From Hydractinia symbiolongicarpus (lineage: Eukaryota; Cnidaria; Hydrozoa; Anthoathecata; Hydractiniidae): a stretch of 64,000 nucleotides of DNA. The stretch lies in assembly GCF_029227915.1 (NCBI RefSeq), contig NC_079885.1, positions 16,629,001 to 16,693,000 of the forward strand, read 5' to 3'. Both the position numbers and the translations under genes were made by a program. Positions 49,098 through 61,870 of the stretch are shown here, piece after piece (the first letter of the stretch is position 1; each line of letters begins with the position of its first letter). The notes under the pieces were generated by a model. It was not told where the DNA came from, searched no databases, and worked only from the letters and a program-made list of their open reading frames with translations.

Positions 49098-51004
49098 AAC
49101 GGGCCAAGTCCTTTTCCTTGACCCCATGGCTATAGAACACTGTTAACTACGTGCACATCCTTCTGAAGGCAGTAATATGGCCATTTGCAGCCTAATAAAG
49201 GCCTTACACGTAAATCACGTACTTCCACGTCCCCAGCAAGGCTACCAATGGTCTAGTGTTCCAAGTCTTAAAGGAATATGACGTGCCAAGTCCTTTTACT
49301 TGGCGTTATGGCTATAGAACACTGTTAACTACGTGCGCAGCCCTCTAAAGTAAGTAATATGGCCTTTTGCAGCCTGATAAAGCCTTTACACGTAAATACC
49401 GTGATTCCACCACCCTTCGCGGGATACCATTGGTCTAGTCCTTCCAGTCCCAATGGACTGCAATGTGCCAAGTCGTTTTCTTTGGCACCTTGGCGTTAGA
49501 AGACCGGCAACTACGCGCACAGTCCTCCAAATCCTGTAACATGGCCTTTTACAGACTAATAAAGGTCTTACACGCAAATCACGTTCTTTCACACCCCAGC
49601 AAGGTTACCAATGGTCTAGTGTTCCCAGTCTTAATGTATTATGACGTCTCAAGTCCTTTTCCTTGACGCCATGGCTATAGAACACTCTTAGCTACGTGCA
49701 CAGCCCTCTCAAGGCAGTAATATGGCCATTTGCAGCTTAATAAAGGCCTTACGCGTAAATCACGTGCTTCCACTCTCCAAACCAGGCTACCAATGGTGTA
49801 CCTTTCCGACTATCATTGAACTATGACGTCCCAATTCCTTTTCCTTGGTGCATTAGCGTTAAAACACTTATAACTACGTGCACAGGCCTCTAAATGCTGT
49901 AATATTGCCTTTTGCAGCCAAATAAAGGCTTTACACGTAAATAACGTGGTTCCACCACCCTTCGCGGGATACCATTAGTCTAGTCCTTCCAGTCTCAATG
50001 GACTATGAAGTGCCAAGTCATTTTCCTTGGCGCCTTGGCTCTAGCACACTGTTAACTCCGTGCAAAACCCTCTAAAGGCTGTAATTTGACCATTTGCAGC
50101 CTAGTAAAGGCGTTATACGTAAATACCGTCGTCCCACCTGCCTGCGCAGGTTACCATAGGAGTAATCCTTCCATTCTCAATGGACTATGACGTCCCAAGA
50201 CCTTTTCCTTGGCGGCATGGCTATAGAACACTGTTAACTACGCGCACAGCCCTCTAAATGCTGCAATATGTCCTTTTACAGACTAATAAAGGACTTGCAC
50301 GTAAACCACGTGCTTCCATGCTCCCAGCCATGCTACCATTGACTTAGTCCTTCCAGTCTCAATGGAATACGACGTTCCAAGTCGTTTTCCTTCGCGCTAT
50401 GGCGTTAGAACACTGTTAACTCCGTGCACAGCCCTCTAAATGCTGTAATATTGCCTTTTGCAGCCAAATAAAGGCTTTACACGTAAATAACGTGGTTCCA
50501 CCACCCTTCGCGGGATACCATTAGTCTAGTCCTTCCAGTCTCAATGGACTATGACGTTCCAAGTCGTTTTCCTTCGCGCTATGGCGTTAGAACACTGTTA
50601 AATACGCGCACGGAACTTTGAACGCTGTAATATGCCCATTTGCAACCAAATAAAGGCGTTATACGTAAATACCGTCGTTCCACCTGCCTGGGCAGGTTAC
50701 CATAGGAGTTGTCCTTCCAGTCTTAATGGACTATGACGTCCCAAGTCCCTTTTCTTGGCGCCATGGCTTTAGAACAATGGTAACTCCGTGCACAGGCCTC
50801 TAAATGCTGTAATATTGCCTTTTGCAGCCAAGTACAGGCTTACACGCAAATAACGTGGTTCCACTACCCTTCGCGGGATACCATTGGTCTAGTCCTTCCA
50901 GTCTCAATGGACTATGACGTCCCAAGTCATTTTCTTTGGCGCCATGGCTTTAGCACGCTGTTAACTCCGTGCACAGCCCTCTAAAGGCTGTAATATGGCC
51001 ATTT
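49098..51004 (+). repeat. Poorly ordered monomers, partly duplicated at 58.4-59.1 kb
   Basis: About ten monomers with little internal periodicity. A D-type unit with a second-class left half lies near 49.4-49.5 kb; a partial F-type segment (ACTCTCCAAACCAGG) near 49.77 kb. About 50.29-50.67 kb recurs at 58.43-58.81 kb (offset 8,139), sharing the rare CGGAACTTTGAACGC and CATTTGCAACCAAATAAAGG. Sequence with CTGCCTGGGCAGG and AGGAGTTGTCC then matches about 59.0 kb at one monomer greater offset. Near 50.84 kb a short unit reads CAGCCAAGTACAGGC. Confidence 0.75.
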
Positions 51005-52486
51005 GCAGGCTATCAAAGGCCTTACCCGTAAGTCACGTGTTTCCATGCTGCCAGGAAGGCTACCATTAGTCTAGTGTTCCCAGTCTCAATTGACTACGAC
51101 GTCACAAGTCCTTTTCCTTGGCGCCATAGCTTTAGAACACTGTTAACTACGTGCACAGCCTTCTAAAGGCAGTAATATTGCCTTTTGCAGCCAAAAAAGG
51201 CTTTATACGTAATTAACGTGGTTCCACCACCCTTCGCGGGATACCATTAGTCTATTCCTTCCTGTCTCAATGGACTATGACGTCCCAAGTTATTTTCTTT
51301 GGCGCCATGGCTTTAGCACGCTGTTAACTCCGTGCACAGCCCTCTAAAGGCTGTAAATTTGCCATTTGCAGCATAATAAAGGCGTTATACGTAAATACTG
51401 TCGTTCCACCTGCCTGCGCAGGTTACTATAGAAGTAGTCCTTCCAGTCCCAATGGACTACAACGTGCCAAGTCGTTTTCTTTGGCACCTTGGCGTTAGAT
51501 GACCGGCAACTACGCGCAGAGTCCTCTAAATGCTGTAACATGGCCTTTTACAGACTAATAAAGGTCTTACACGCAAATCACGTTCTCCCACGCCCCCAGC
51601 AAGGCTACCAATGGTCTAGTGTTCCCAGTCTTAATAGACTACGACGTCACAAGTCGTTTTACTTGGCGTTATGGCGTTAGAACACTGTTAACTACGTGCA
51701 CAGCCCTCTAAACGCTGTAATATGGCCTTTTGTAGCCTAGTAAAGGCTTTATACGTAAATACCATCGTTCCACCTGCCTACACCGGTTACCATTGGTGTA
51801 GACCTTCTAGTCTCAATGGAGTACAACGTCCCAAGTCGTTTTCTTTGACACCGTGGCGTTAGAAGACCGGTAACTACGCGCACAGCCCTCTAAAGGCAGT
51901 AATATTGCCTTTTCCGGCCTACTAAAGGCTTTACACGTAAATACCGTGGTTCCACCACCCTTCGCGGGATACCATTGGTCTAGTCCTTCCAGTCTCAACG
52001 GACTATCACGTGATAAGTCGTTTTCCTTGGCGTCATCGCTTTAGAACACTGTTAACTACGTGCACAGCCATCTGTAAGCCGTAATATTGCCTTTTGCAGC
52101 CTAATAAAGGCCTTACACGTAATTCACGTTCTTCCACGTCCCCAGCAAGGCTACCAATGGTCTAGTGTTCCCAGTCTTAATGGATTTTGACGTCCCAAGT
52201 CCTTTTCCTTGACGCCATGGCTATAGAACACTGTTAACTACGCGCACAGTCCTCTAAATGCTGTAACATGGCCTTTTGCAGACTAATAAAGGCTTTACAC
52301 GTAAACCACGTGCTTCCACGCTCCCAACTAGGCTACCAATGGTCTAGTGTTCTCAGTCTCAATGGAATATGACGTCCCAAGTCATATTTCTTGGCGCCAT
52401 GGCTTTAGAACACTTTTAACTCCGTGCTTAGCCTTGTAAAGGCTGTAATTTGGCCATTTGCAGCCTAATAAAGGCGTTATACGTAA
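51005..52486 (+). repeat. Dispersed block, copy 2
   Basis: Matches 46.6-47.9 kb (offsets 4,410 then 4,591). Its 51.17-52.365 kb part also matches 60.40-61.596 kb at offset 9,231, and 51.88-52.47 kb matches 54.77-55.36 kb at offset about 2,889. It contains the full series GGCTGTAAATTTGCC, GCGTTAGATGACCGGC, TTTTGTAGCCTAGTAAAGG and TTTTCCGGCCTACTAAAGG. It is the most complete version of this block, with flanks shared in different combinations by the other copies. Confidence 0.84.
52004..52015. other. 12-bp perfect palindrome TATCACGTGATA (2 of 5)
   Basis: Same site as at 47413, offset 4,591, inside dispersed block copy 2. Confidence 0.85.
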
Positions 52487-53984
52487 ATACTGTCGCTCCA
52501 CCTGCCTGCGCAAGTAACCATTGGTGTAGTCCTTCCAGTCACAATTGACTACAACGTGCCAAGTCCTTCTCCTTGACGCCATGGCTATAGAACACTGTTA
52601 ACTACGTGCACAGCCCTCTAAAGTCAGTAATATGGCGTTTTGCAGCCTGATAAAGCCTTTACAAGTAAATACCGTGATTCCACCACCCTCCGCGGGATAC
52701 CATTGGTCTAGTCCTTCCAGTCCCAATGGACAACAACGTGCCAAGTCGTTTTCTTTGGTACCTTGGCGTTAGAAGACAGGAAACTAAGCGCACAGTCCTC
52801 TAAACGCTGTAACATGGCCTTTTAGAGACTAATAAAGGTCTTACACGCAAATCACGTTCTTCCACGCCCCAGCAAGGTTACCAATGGTCTAGTGTTCCCA
52901 GTCTTAATGTAATATGACGTCTCAAGTCCTTTTCCTTGACGCCATGGCTTTAGAACACTCTTAGCTACGTGCACATCCCTCTAAAGTCAGTAATAAGTCC
53001 TTTTGCAGCCTAATAAAGCCTTTACACGTAAATACCGTGATTCCACCACCCTCCGCGGGATACCATTGGTCTAGTCCTTCCAGTCCAAATGGACTACAAC
53101 GTGCCAAGTCGTTTTCTTTGGCACTTTGGCGTTAGAAGACCGGCAATTACGCGCACAGTCCTCTAAATGCTATAGTATGGCTTTTGTAAGTCTAAAAAAG
53201 GCCTTACGCGTAAATCACGTGCCTCCACTCTCCAAACCAGGCTACCAATGGTGTACCTTTCCGACTATCATTGAACTACGACGTCCCAATTCCTTTTCCT
53301 TGGCGCTTTAGCGTTAAAACACTTTTAACTACGCGCACAGTCCTTCAAATGCTGTAACATGGCCTTTTGCAGACTAATAAAGGCCTTACACGCAAATAAC
53401 GTGCTTCCACGCTCCCAACCAGGCTACCATTGGTCTAGTGTTTTCAGTCTCAATGGAATATGACGTCACAAGTCATTTTCCTTGGCCCCATGGCTTTAGA
53501 AAACTTTAACTCCGCGCACATGGCCATTTGCAGCCTAACAAAGGCCTTATACGTAAATACCATCGTTCCACCTGCCTGCGCAGGTTACCATAGGAGAAGT
53601 ACTTCCAGTCTCAATGGACTATGACATCCCAAACCCTTTTCCTTGGCGCCATGGCTATAGAACACTGTTAACTAAGTGCACAGCCCTATAAGGGCAGTAA
53701 TATGACCATTTGCAGCCTAATAAAGGCCTTACACGTAAATCACGTTCTTCCACGTCCCCAGCAAGGCTACCAATGGTCTAGTGTTCCCAGTCTTAAAGGA
53801 ATATGACGTCCCAAGCCTTTTCCTTGACGCCATGGCTATAAAACACTGTTAACTACGTGCACAGCCCTCTAAAGTCAGTAATATGGCTTTTGCAGCCTAT
53901 TAAAGCCTTTACACGTAAGTACCGTGATTCCACCACCCTCCGCGGGATACCATTGATCTAGTCCTTCAAGTCTCAATGGACTAC
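52483..53984 (+). repeat. 1.5-kb duplicated block, copy 1 (offset 3,436)
   Basis: Recurs at about 55.92-57.42 kb. The start is marked by ACTGTCGCTCCACC and CAAGTAACCATTGG. Internal shared features are GGACAACAACGTGCC, TTTTAGAGACTAATAAAGG (TTTTAGAGAATAATAAAGG in copy two), an F-type monomer, the 161-bp short monomer and CCCTATAAGGGCAG. Divergence is abrupt near 53984/57420, where GGACTACGACTTGC becomes GGACTATGACGTCC. Confidence 0.85.
53462..53622 (+). repeat. 161-bp monomer with ~21-bp deletion (copy 1)
   Basis: CTCCGTGCACAGCC...TATGGCC is shortened to CTCCGCGCACATGGCC, losing the CAGCCCTCTAAA region. A homologous unit with the same join lies at 56898. The loss falls between short CA/AT-rich repeats, consistent with slippage. 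Confidence 0.85.
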
Positions 53985-55917
53985 GACTTGCAAAAGTCGT
54001 TCTCCTTGGCGTCATGGCTTTAGAGCACTGTGAACTATGTGTACAGCCCTCTAAATGCTGCAATATGTCCTTTTACAGACTAATAAAGGCCTTGCACGTA
54101 AGTCACGTTCTTCCACGTCCCCAGCAAGGCTACCAATAACCTAGTGCTCCCAGTCTCAATGGACTACAACGTGCCAAGTCCTTTTCCGTGACGCCATGGC
54201 TATAAAACACTGTTAACTACGTGCACAGCCTTCTAAAGGCAGTATTATGTCCTTTTGCAGACTAATAAAGACCTTACACGTAAATAACGTGCTTCAATGC
54301 TCCCAGCCATGCTACCATTGATCTAGTCCTTCCAGTCTCAATAGAATACGGCGTTCCAAGTCGTTTTGCTTCGCGCTATGGCGTTAGAACACTGTTAACT
54401 ACGTGCACGGCCCTTTGAACGCTGTAATATGGCCATTTGCAGCCTATTAAAGGCCTTATACGTAAATACTGTCGCTCCACCTGCCTGCGCAAGTAACCAT
54501 TGGTGTAGTTCTTCCAGTCTGAATGGACTACAACGTGCCAAGTCGTTTTCTTTAGTACCTTGGCGTTAGAAGACAGGCAACTACGCGCACAGTCCTCTAA
54601 ACGCTGTAACATGGCCTTTTAGAGACTAATAAAGGTCTTACACGCAAATCACGTTCTTCCACGCCCCCAGCAAGGTTACCAATGGTCTAGCATTCCCAGT
54701 CTTAATGTAATATGACGTCTCAAGTCCTATTCCTTGACGCCATGGCTTTAGAACACTCTTAGCTACGCGCACAGCCATCTAAAGGCAGTAATATTGCCTT
54801 TTCCGGCCTACTAAAGGCTTTACACGTAAATACCGTGGTTCCACCACCCTTCGCGGGATACCATTGGTCTAGTCCTTCCAGTCTCAACGGACTATCACGT
54901 GATAAGTCGTTTTTCTTGGCGTCATCGCTTTAGAACACTGTTAACTACGTGCACAGCCCTCTGTAAGCCGTAATATTGCCTTTTGCAGCCTAATAAAGGC
55001 CTTACACGTAATTCACGTTCTTCCACGTCCCCAGCAAGGCTACCAATGGTCTAGTGTTCCCAGTCTTAATGGATTTTGACGTCCCAAGTCCTTTTCCTTG
55101 ACGCCATGGCTATAGAACACTGTTAACTACGCGCACAGTCCTCTAAATGCTGTAACATGGTCTTTTGCAGACTAATAAAGGCTTTACACGTAAACCACGT
55201 GCTTCCACGCTCCCAACCAGGCTACCAATGGTCTAGTGTTATCAGTCTCAATGGAATATGACGTCCCAAGTCATATTTCTTGGCGCCATGGCTTTAGAAC
55301 ACTTTTAACTCCGTGCACAGCCTTCTAAAGGCTGTAATATGGCCATTTGCAGCCTAATAAAGGCGTTAAACGTAAATACCATCGTTCCACCTGCCTGCGC
55401 AGGTTACCATAGGAGTAGTCCTTCCAGTCTCAATGGACTATGACGTCCCAAGTTCTTTTCCTTGGCGCCATGGCTATAGAACACTGTTAACTACGTGCAC
55501 ATCCCTCTAAAGTCAGCAATAAGGCCTTTTGCAGCCTAATAAAGACTTTACACGTAAATATCGTGATTCCACCACCCTCCGCGGGATACCATTGGTCAAG
55601 TCCTTCCAGTCCAAATGGACTACAACGTGCCAAGTCGTTTTCTTTGGCATTTTGCCGTTAGAAGACCGGCAACTACGCGCACAGTCCTCTTAATACTGTA
55701 ACATGGCCTTTTGCAGACTAATAAAGGCCTTACACCCACACCACGTGCTTCCACGCTCCCAACCAGACTACCATTGGTCTAGTGTTCTCAGTCTCAATGG
55801 AATATGACGTCCCAAGTCGTTTTCCTTCGCGCTATGGCGTTAGAACACTGTTAAATACGTGCACGGCCCTTTGAACGCTGTAATATGGCCATTTGCAGCC
55901 TATTAAAGGCCTTATAC
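53985..55917 (+). repeat. Mixed monomers including dispersed block copy 3 (54.77-55.36 kb)
   Basis: The left part (54.0-54.75 kb) has A-type units, a TTCGCGCTATGG unit and a second-class left half with TTTAGTACCTTGG. About 54.77-55.36 kb is a third copy of the TTTTCCGGCC block, including the palindrome. About 55.37-55.47 kb resembles 62.80-62.91 kb. The stretch 55.5-55.9 kb has a D-type and a B-type unit with a damaged TTACACCCACACCACG. No higher-order tandem unit was found. Confidence 0.75.
54893..54904. other. 12-bp perfect palindrome TATCACGTGATA (3 of 5)
   Basis: Same site again, in dispersed block copy 3, at offset 2,889 from the site at 52004. Confidence 0.85.
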
Positions 55918-57420
55918 GTAAATACTGTCGCTCCACCTGCCTGCGCAAGTAACCATTGGTGTAGTCCTTCCAGTCTCAATTGACTACAACGTGCCAAGTC
56001 CTTCTCCTTGACGCCATGGCTATAGAACACTGTTAACTACGTGCACAGCCCTCTAAAGTCAGTAATATGGCGTTTTGCAGCCTGATAAAGCCTTTACACG
56101 TAAATACCGTGATTCCACCAACCTCCGCGGGATACCATTGGTCTAGTTCTTCCAGTCCCAATGGACAACAACGTGCCAAATCGTTTTCTTTGGTACCTTG
56201 GCGTTAGAAGACAGGCAACTACGCGCACAGTCCTCTAAACGCTGTAACATGGCCTTTTAGAGAATAATAAAGGTCTTACACGCAAATCACGTTCTTCCAC
56301 GCCCCCAGCAAGGTTACCAATGGTCTAGTGTTCCCAGTCTTAATGTAATATGACGTCTCAAGTCCTTTTCCTTGACGCCATGGCTTTAGAACTCTCTTAG
56401 CTACGTGCACATCCCTCCAAAGTCAGTAATAAGGCCTTTTGCAGCCTAATAAAGCCTTTACACGTAAATACCGTGATTCCACCACCCTCCGCGGGATACC
56501 ATTGGTCTAGTCCTTCCAGTCCAAATGGACTACAACGTGCCAAGTCGTTTTCTTTGGCACTTTGGCGTTAGAAGACCGGCAATTACGCGCACAGTCCTCT
56601 AAATGCTATAGTATGGCTTTTGTAAGTCAAAAAAAGGCCTTACGCGTAAATCACGTGCCTCCACTCTCCAAACCAGGCTACCAATGGTGTACCTTTCCGA
56701 CTATCATTGAACTACGACGTCCCAATTCCTTTTCCTTGGCGCTTTAGCGTTAAAACACTTTTAACTACGCGCACAGTCCTTCAAATGCTGTAACATGGCC
56801 TTTTGCAGACTAATAAAGGCCTTACACGCAAATAACGTGCTTCCACGCTCCCAACCAGGCTACCATTGGTCTAGTGTTCTCAGTCTCAATGGAATATGAC
56901 GACACAAGTCATTTTCATTGGCCCCATGGCTTTAGAAATCTTTAACTCCACGCACATGGCCATTTGCAGCCTAATAAAGGCCTTATACGTAAATACCATC
57001 GTTCCACCTGCCTGCGCAGGTTACCATAGGAGAAGTACTTCCAGTCTCAATGGACTATGACATCCCAAACCCTTTTCCTTGGCGCCATGGCTATAGAACA
57101 CTGCTAACTACGTGCACAGCCCTATAAGGGCAGTAATATGGCCATTTGCAGCCTAATAAAGGCCTTACACGTAAATCACGTTCTTCCACGTCCCCAGCAA
57201 GGCTACCAATGGTCTAGTGTTCCCAGTCTTAAAGGAATATGACGTCCCAAGCCTTTTCCTTGACGCCATGGCTATAAAACACTGTTAACTACGTGCACAG
57301 CCCTCTAAAGTCAGTAATATGACTTTTGCAGCCTATTAAAGCCTTTACACGTAAGTACCGTGATTCCACCACCCTCCGCGGGATACCATTGATCTAGTCC
57401 TTCAAGTCTCAATGGACTAT
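55918..57420 (+). repeat. 1.5-kb duplicated block, copy 2
   Basis: Counterpart of 52483-53984 at offset about 3,436. Both F-type monomers (53.1 and 56.56 kb) carry the private CACGTGCCTCCACTC. Differences from copy one are scattered: GTAAGTCAAAAAAGG against GTAAGTCTAAAAAAGG, and GACGACACAAG against GACGTCACAAG. This implies some age since duplication. Confidence 0.85.
56898..57058 (+). repeat. 161-bp monomer with ~21-bp deletion (copy 2)
   Basis: Same shortened join as the unit at 53462 (here CTCCACGCACATGGCC), offset 3,436. The deletion therefore predates the 1.5-kb duplication. Confidence 0.85.
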
Positions 57421-58509
57421 GACGTCCCAAGACCTTTTCCTTGGCGCCATGGCTATAGAACACTGTTAACTACGCGCACAGCCCTCTAAATGCTGCAATA
57501 TGTCCTTTTACAGACTAATAAAGGCCTTGCACGTAAATCACGTTCTTCCACGTCTCCAGCAAGGCTACCATTGGCCTAGTGTTCCCCGTCTCAATGGACT
57601 ATAACGTGCCAAGTCCTTTTCCTTGACGCCATGGCTATAGAACACTCTTAGCTACGTGCACAACCCCCTGTAAGCCGTATTATTGTGTTTGCAGCCTAAT
57701 AAAGGCCTTAGACGTAAACCACGTGCTTCCATGCTCCCAGCCATGCTACCATTGACTTAGTCCTTCCAGTCTCAATGGACTATGACGTCCCAAGACCATT
57801 TCCTTGGCGCCATGGCTATAGAACACTGTTAACTACGCGCACAGCCCTCTAAATGCTGCAATATGTCCTTTTACAGACTAATAAAGGCCTTGCACGTAAA
57901 TCACGTTCTTCCACGTCTCCAGCAAAGCTACCATTGGCCTAGTGTTCCCAGTCTCAATGGACTATAACGTGCCAAGTCCTTTTCCTTGACGCCATGGCTA
58001 TAGAACACTCTTAGCTACGTGCACAGCCCCCTGTAAGCCGTATTATTGTGTTTGCAGCCTAATAAAGGCCTTAGACGTAAACCACGTGCTTCCATGCTCC
58101 CAGCCATGCTACCATTGACTTAGTCCTTCCAGTCTCAATGGAATACGACGTTCCAAGTCGTTTTCCTTCGCGCTATGACGTTAGAACACTGTTAATTCCG
58201 TGCACAGCCCTCTAAATGCTGCAATATGTCCTTTTGCAGCCAAATAAAGGCCTTGCACGTAAATCACGTTCTTCCACGTCTCCAGCAAAGCTACCATTGG
58301 CCTAGTGTTCCCAGTCTCAATGGACTACAACGTGCCAAGTCCTTTTCCTTGACGCCATGGCTATAGAACACTCTTAGCTACGTGCACAGCCCCCTGTAAG
58401 CCGTATTATTGTGTTTGCAGCCTAATAAAGGCCTTAGACGTAAACCACGTGCTTCCATGCTCCCAGCCATGCTACCATTGACTTAGTCCTTCCAGTCTCA
58501 ATGGAATAC
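57421..58509 (+). repeat. 363-bp dimer higher-order repeat, 3 copies
   Basis: Copies are 57421-57783, 57784-58146 and 58147-58509, each an A-type monomer with the private CACGTCTCCAGCAA followed by a B-type with GTATTATTGTGTTTGCAG and CATGCTCCCAGCCATGC. The third copy begins with a different left half (GACGTTCCAAG, TTCGCGCTATGACG), showing a hybrid at its entry. A fourth relative occurs at 61.8-62.15 kb, with a partial one near 62.96-63.23 kb. Confidence 0.87.
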
Positions 58510-58801
58510 GACGTTCCAAGTCGTTTTCCTTCGCGCTATGACGTTAGAACACTGTTAATTCCGTGCACAGCCCTCTAAATGCTGTAACATTGCCTTTTGC
58601 AGCCAAATAAAGGCTTTACACGTAAATAACGTGGTTCCACCACCCTTCGCGGGATACCATTAGTCTAGTCATTCCAGTCTCAATGGACTATGACGTTCCA
58701 AGTCGTTTTCCTTCGCGCTATGGCGTTAGAACACTGTTAAATACGCGCACGGAACTTTGAACGCTGTAATATGGCCATTTGCAACCAAATAAAGGCTGTA
58801 C
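58510..58801 (+). repeat. Linker monomers matching 50.4-50.67 kb
   Basis: One D-type-like unit (CCACCCTTCGCGGGA) and a unit with the rare CGGAACTTTGAACGC. Both are shared with 50.4-50.67 kb at offset 8,139, so this short stretch marks another long-range copy between the two right-hand subregions. Confidence 0.75.
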
Positions 58802-60588
58802 ACGTAAATACCGTCGTTCCACCTGCCTGCGCAGGTTACCATAGGAGTAGTCCTTCCAGTCTCAATGGACTATGACGTCCCAAGTCCTTTTCCTTGGCGC
58901 CATGGCTTTAGAACAATGTTAACTCCGTGCACAGCCCTCTAAATGCTGTATCATGGCCTTTTGCAGCCTAATAAAGGCGTTATACGTAAATACCGTCGTT
59001 CCACCTGCCTGGGCAGGTTACCATAGGAGTTGTCCTTCCAGTCTTAATGGACTATGACGTCCCAAGTCCCTTTCCTTGGCGCCATGGTTTTAGAACAATG
59101 GTAACTCCGTGCACAGCCCACTAAATGCTGTAATATGGCCACTTACAGCCTAATAAAGGCTTTACACGTAAATAACGTGGTTCCACCACCCTTCGCCGGA
59201 TACCATTAGTCTAGTGCTTCCAGTCTCAATGGACTATGACGTCCCAAGTCGTTTTCTTTGACGCCGTGACATTTGAAAACCCGGAAGTACGCGCACAGTC
59301 CTCTAAATGCTATAGTATGGCTTTTGTAAGTCTAAAAAAGGCCTTACGCGTAAATCAAGTGCTTCCACTCTCCAAACCAGGCTACCAATGGTGTACCTTT
59401 CCGACTATCATTGAACTACGACGTCCCAATTCCTTTTCCTTGGCGCTTTAGCGTTAAAACACATTTAACTACGTGCACAGGCCTCTAAATGCTGTAATAT
59501 TGCCTTTTGCAGCCAAAAAAGGCTTTATACGTAAATAACGTGGTTCCACCACCCTTCGCAGGATACCATTGGTCTAGTCCTTCCAGTCTCAATGGACTAT
59601 GACGTCCCAAGTTATTTTCTTTGGCGCCATGGCTTTAGCACGCTGTTAACTCCGTGCACAGCCTTCTAAAGGCTGTAATTTGGCCATTTGCAGCCTAGTA
59701 AAGGCGTTATACGTAAATACCGTCGTTCCACCTGCCTGCGCAGGTTACCATAGGAGTAGTCCTTCCAGTCTAAATGGACTATGACGTCCCAAGTCCTTTT
59801 CCTTGGCGCCATGGCTTTAGAACAATGTTAACTCCGTGCACAGCCCTCTAAATGCTGTATCATGGCCTTTTGCAGCCTAATAAAGGCGTTATACGTAAAT
59901 ACCGTCGTTCCACCTGCCTGGGCAGGTTACCATAGGAGTTGTCCTTCCAGTCTTAATTGACTATGACGTCCCAAGTCCCTTTCCTTGGCGCCATGGCTTT
60001 AGAACAATGGTAACTCCGTGCACAGCCCACTAAATGCTGTAATATGGCCACTTGCAGCCTAATAAAGGCTTTACACGTAAATAACGTGGTTCCACCACCC
60101 TTCGCCGGATACCATTAGTCTAGTGCTTCCAGTCTCAATGGACTATGACGTCCCAAGTCGTTTTCTTTGACGCCGTGACATTTGAAAACCCGGAAGTACG
60201 CGCACAGTCCTCTAAATGCTATAGTATGGCTTTTGTAAGTCTAAAAAAGGCCTTACGCGTAAATCAAGTGCTTCCACTCTCCAAACCAGGCTACCAATGG
60301 TGTACCTTTCCGACTATCATTGAACTACGACGTCCCAATTCCTTTTCCTTGGCGCTTTAGCGTTAAAACACATTTAACTACGTGCACAGGCCTCTAAATG
60401 CTGTAATATTGCCTTTTGCAGCCAAAAAAGGCTTTATACGTAAATAACGTGGTTCCACCACCCTTCGCGGGATACCATTGGTCTAGTCCTTCCAGTCTCA
60501 ATGGACTATGACGTCCCAAGTTATTTTCTTTGGCGCCATGGCTTTAGCACGCTGTTAACTCCGTGCACAGCCCTCTAAAGGCTGTAAA
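58802..60588 (+). repeat. 909-bp 5-mer higher-order repeat, ~2 copies
   Basis: Copy one is about 58802-59710, copy two about 59711-60588. GTCTTAATGG at 59041 and GTCTTAATTG at 59950 give offset 909. The order is: C-type; a unit with GCTGTATCATGGCC and CTGGGCAGG; a D-type with TTCGCCGGATACC; F-type; and a CAGCCAAAAAAGGC unit. It is a second, independent five-monomer unit with an F-type member; its order differs from the 908-bp unit at the left end. Confidence 0.86.
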
Positions 60589-61596
60589 TTTGCCATTTGC
60601 AGCATAATAAAGGCGTTATACGTAAATACTGTCGTTCCACCTGCCTGCGCAGGTTACTATAGAAGTAGTCCTGCCAGTCCCAATGGACTACAACGTGCCA
60701 AGTCGTTTTCTTTGGCACCTTGGCGTTAGAAGACCGGCAACTACGCGCAGAGTCCTCTGAATGCTGTAACATGGCCTTTTACAGACTAATAAATGTCTTA
60801 CACGCAAATCACGTTCTCCCACGCCCCCAGCAAGGCTACCAATGGTCTAGTGTTCCCAGTCTTAATAGACTACGACGTCACAAGTCGTTTTACTTGGCGT
60901 TATGGCGTTAGAACACTGTTAACTACGTGCACAGCCCTCTAAACGCTGTATTATGGCCTTTTGTAGCCTAGTAAAGGCTTTATACGTAAATACCATCGTT
61001 CCACCTGCCTACGCCGGTTACCATTGGTGTAGACCTTCTAGTCTCAATGGAGTACAACGTCCCAAGTCGTTTTCTTTGACACCGTGGCGTTAGAAGACCG
61101 GCAACTACGCGCACAGCCCTCTAAAAGCAGTAATATTGCCTTTTCCGGCCTACTAAAGGCTTTACACGTAAATACCGTGGTTCCACCACCCTTCGCGGGA
61201 TACCATTGGTCTAGTCCTTCCAGTCTCAACGGACTATCACGTGATAAGTCGTTTTCCTTGGCATCATCGCTTTACAACACTATTAACTACGTGCACAGCC
61301 CTCTGTAAGCCGTAATATTGCCTTTGGCAGCCTAATAAAGGCCTTACACGTAATTCACGTTCTTCCACGTCCCCAGCAAGGCTACCAATGGTCTAGTGTT
61401 CCCAGTCTTAATGGATTTTGACGTCCCAAGTCCTTTTCCTTGACGCCATGGCTATAGAACACTGTTAACTACGCGCACAGTCCTCTAAATGCTGTAACAT
61501 GGCCTTTTGCAGACTAATAAAGGCTTTACACGTAAACCACGTGCTTCCACGCTCCCAACTAAGCTACCAATGGTCTAGTGTTCTCAGTCTCAATAG
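60400..61596 (+). repeat. Dispersed block, copy 4
   Basis: Matches 51.17-52.365 kb at offset 9,231 with few substitutions (for example TCCTGCCAGTCCC against TCCTTCCAGTCCC, and AATAAATGTC against AATAAAGGTC). The left edge overlaps the end of the 909-bp unit. The right edge is where AATGGAATATGACG becomes AATAGACTATGACG. Confidence 0.85.
61235..61246. other. 12-bp perfect palindrome TATCACGTGATA (4 of 5)
   Basis: Same site, offset 9,231 from the one at 52004. Confidence 0.85.
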
Positions 61597-61870
61597 ACTA
61601 TGACGTCCCAAGTCCTTTTCCTTGGCGCCATGGCTTTAGAACAATGTTAACTCCGTGCACAGACCTCTAAATGCTGTAACATGGCCCTTTGCAGACTAAT
61701 AAAGGCTTTAAACGTAAATACTGTCGTTCCAACTGCCTGCGCAGGTTACCATAGGAGTAGTCCTTCCAGTCTCAATGGACTATGACGTCCCAAGACCTTT
61801 TCCTTGGCGCCATGGCTATAGAACACTGTTAACTACGCGCACAGCCCTCTAAATGCTGCAATATGTCCTT
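61597..61870 (+). repeat. Linker monomers
   Basis: One C-type unit (AACTGCCTGCGCAGG) and the start of an A-type unit carrying GACGTCCCAAGACC, as at 57421. Ordinary satellite; no separate structure seen. Confidence 0.7.

Noticed and set aside
44172-61229. Minus-strand open frames of 61-78 codons in the right-hand third
   Set aside because: Antisense readings of the same monomers, seen only where variants remove stops. They recur at the duplication offsets (4,591 and 9,231 bp) as passengers.
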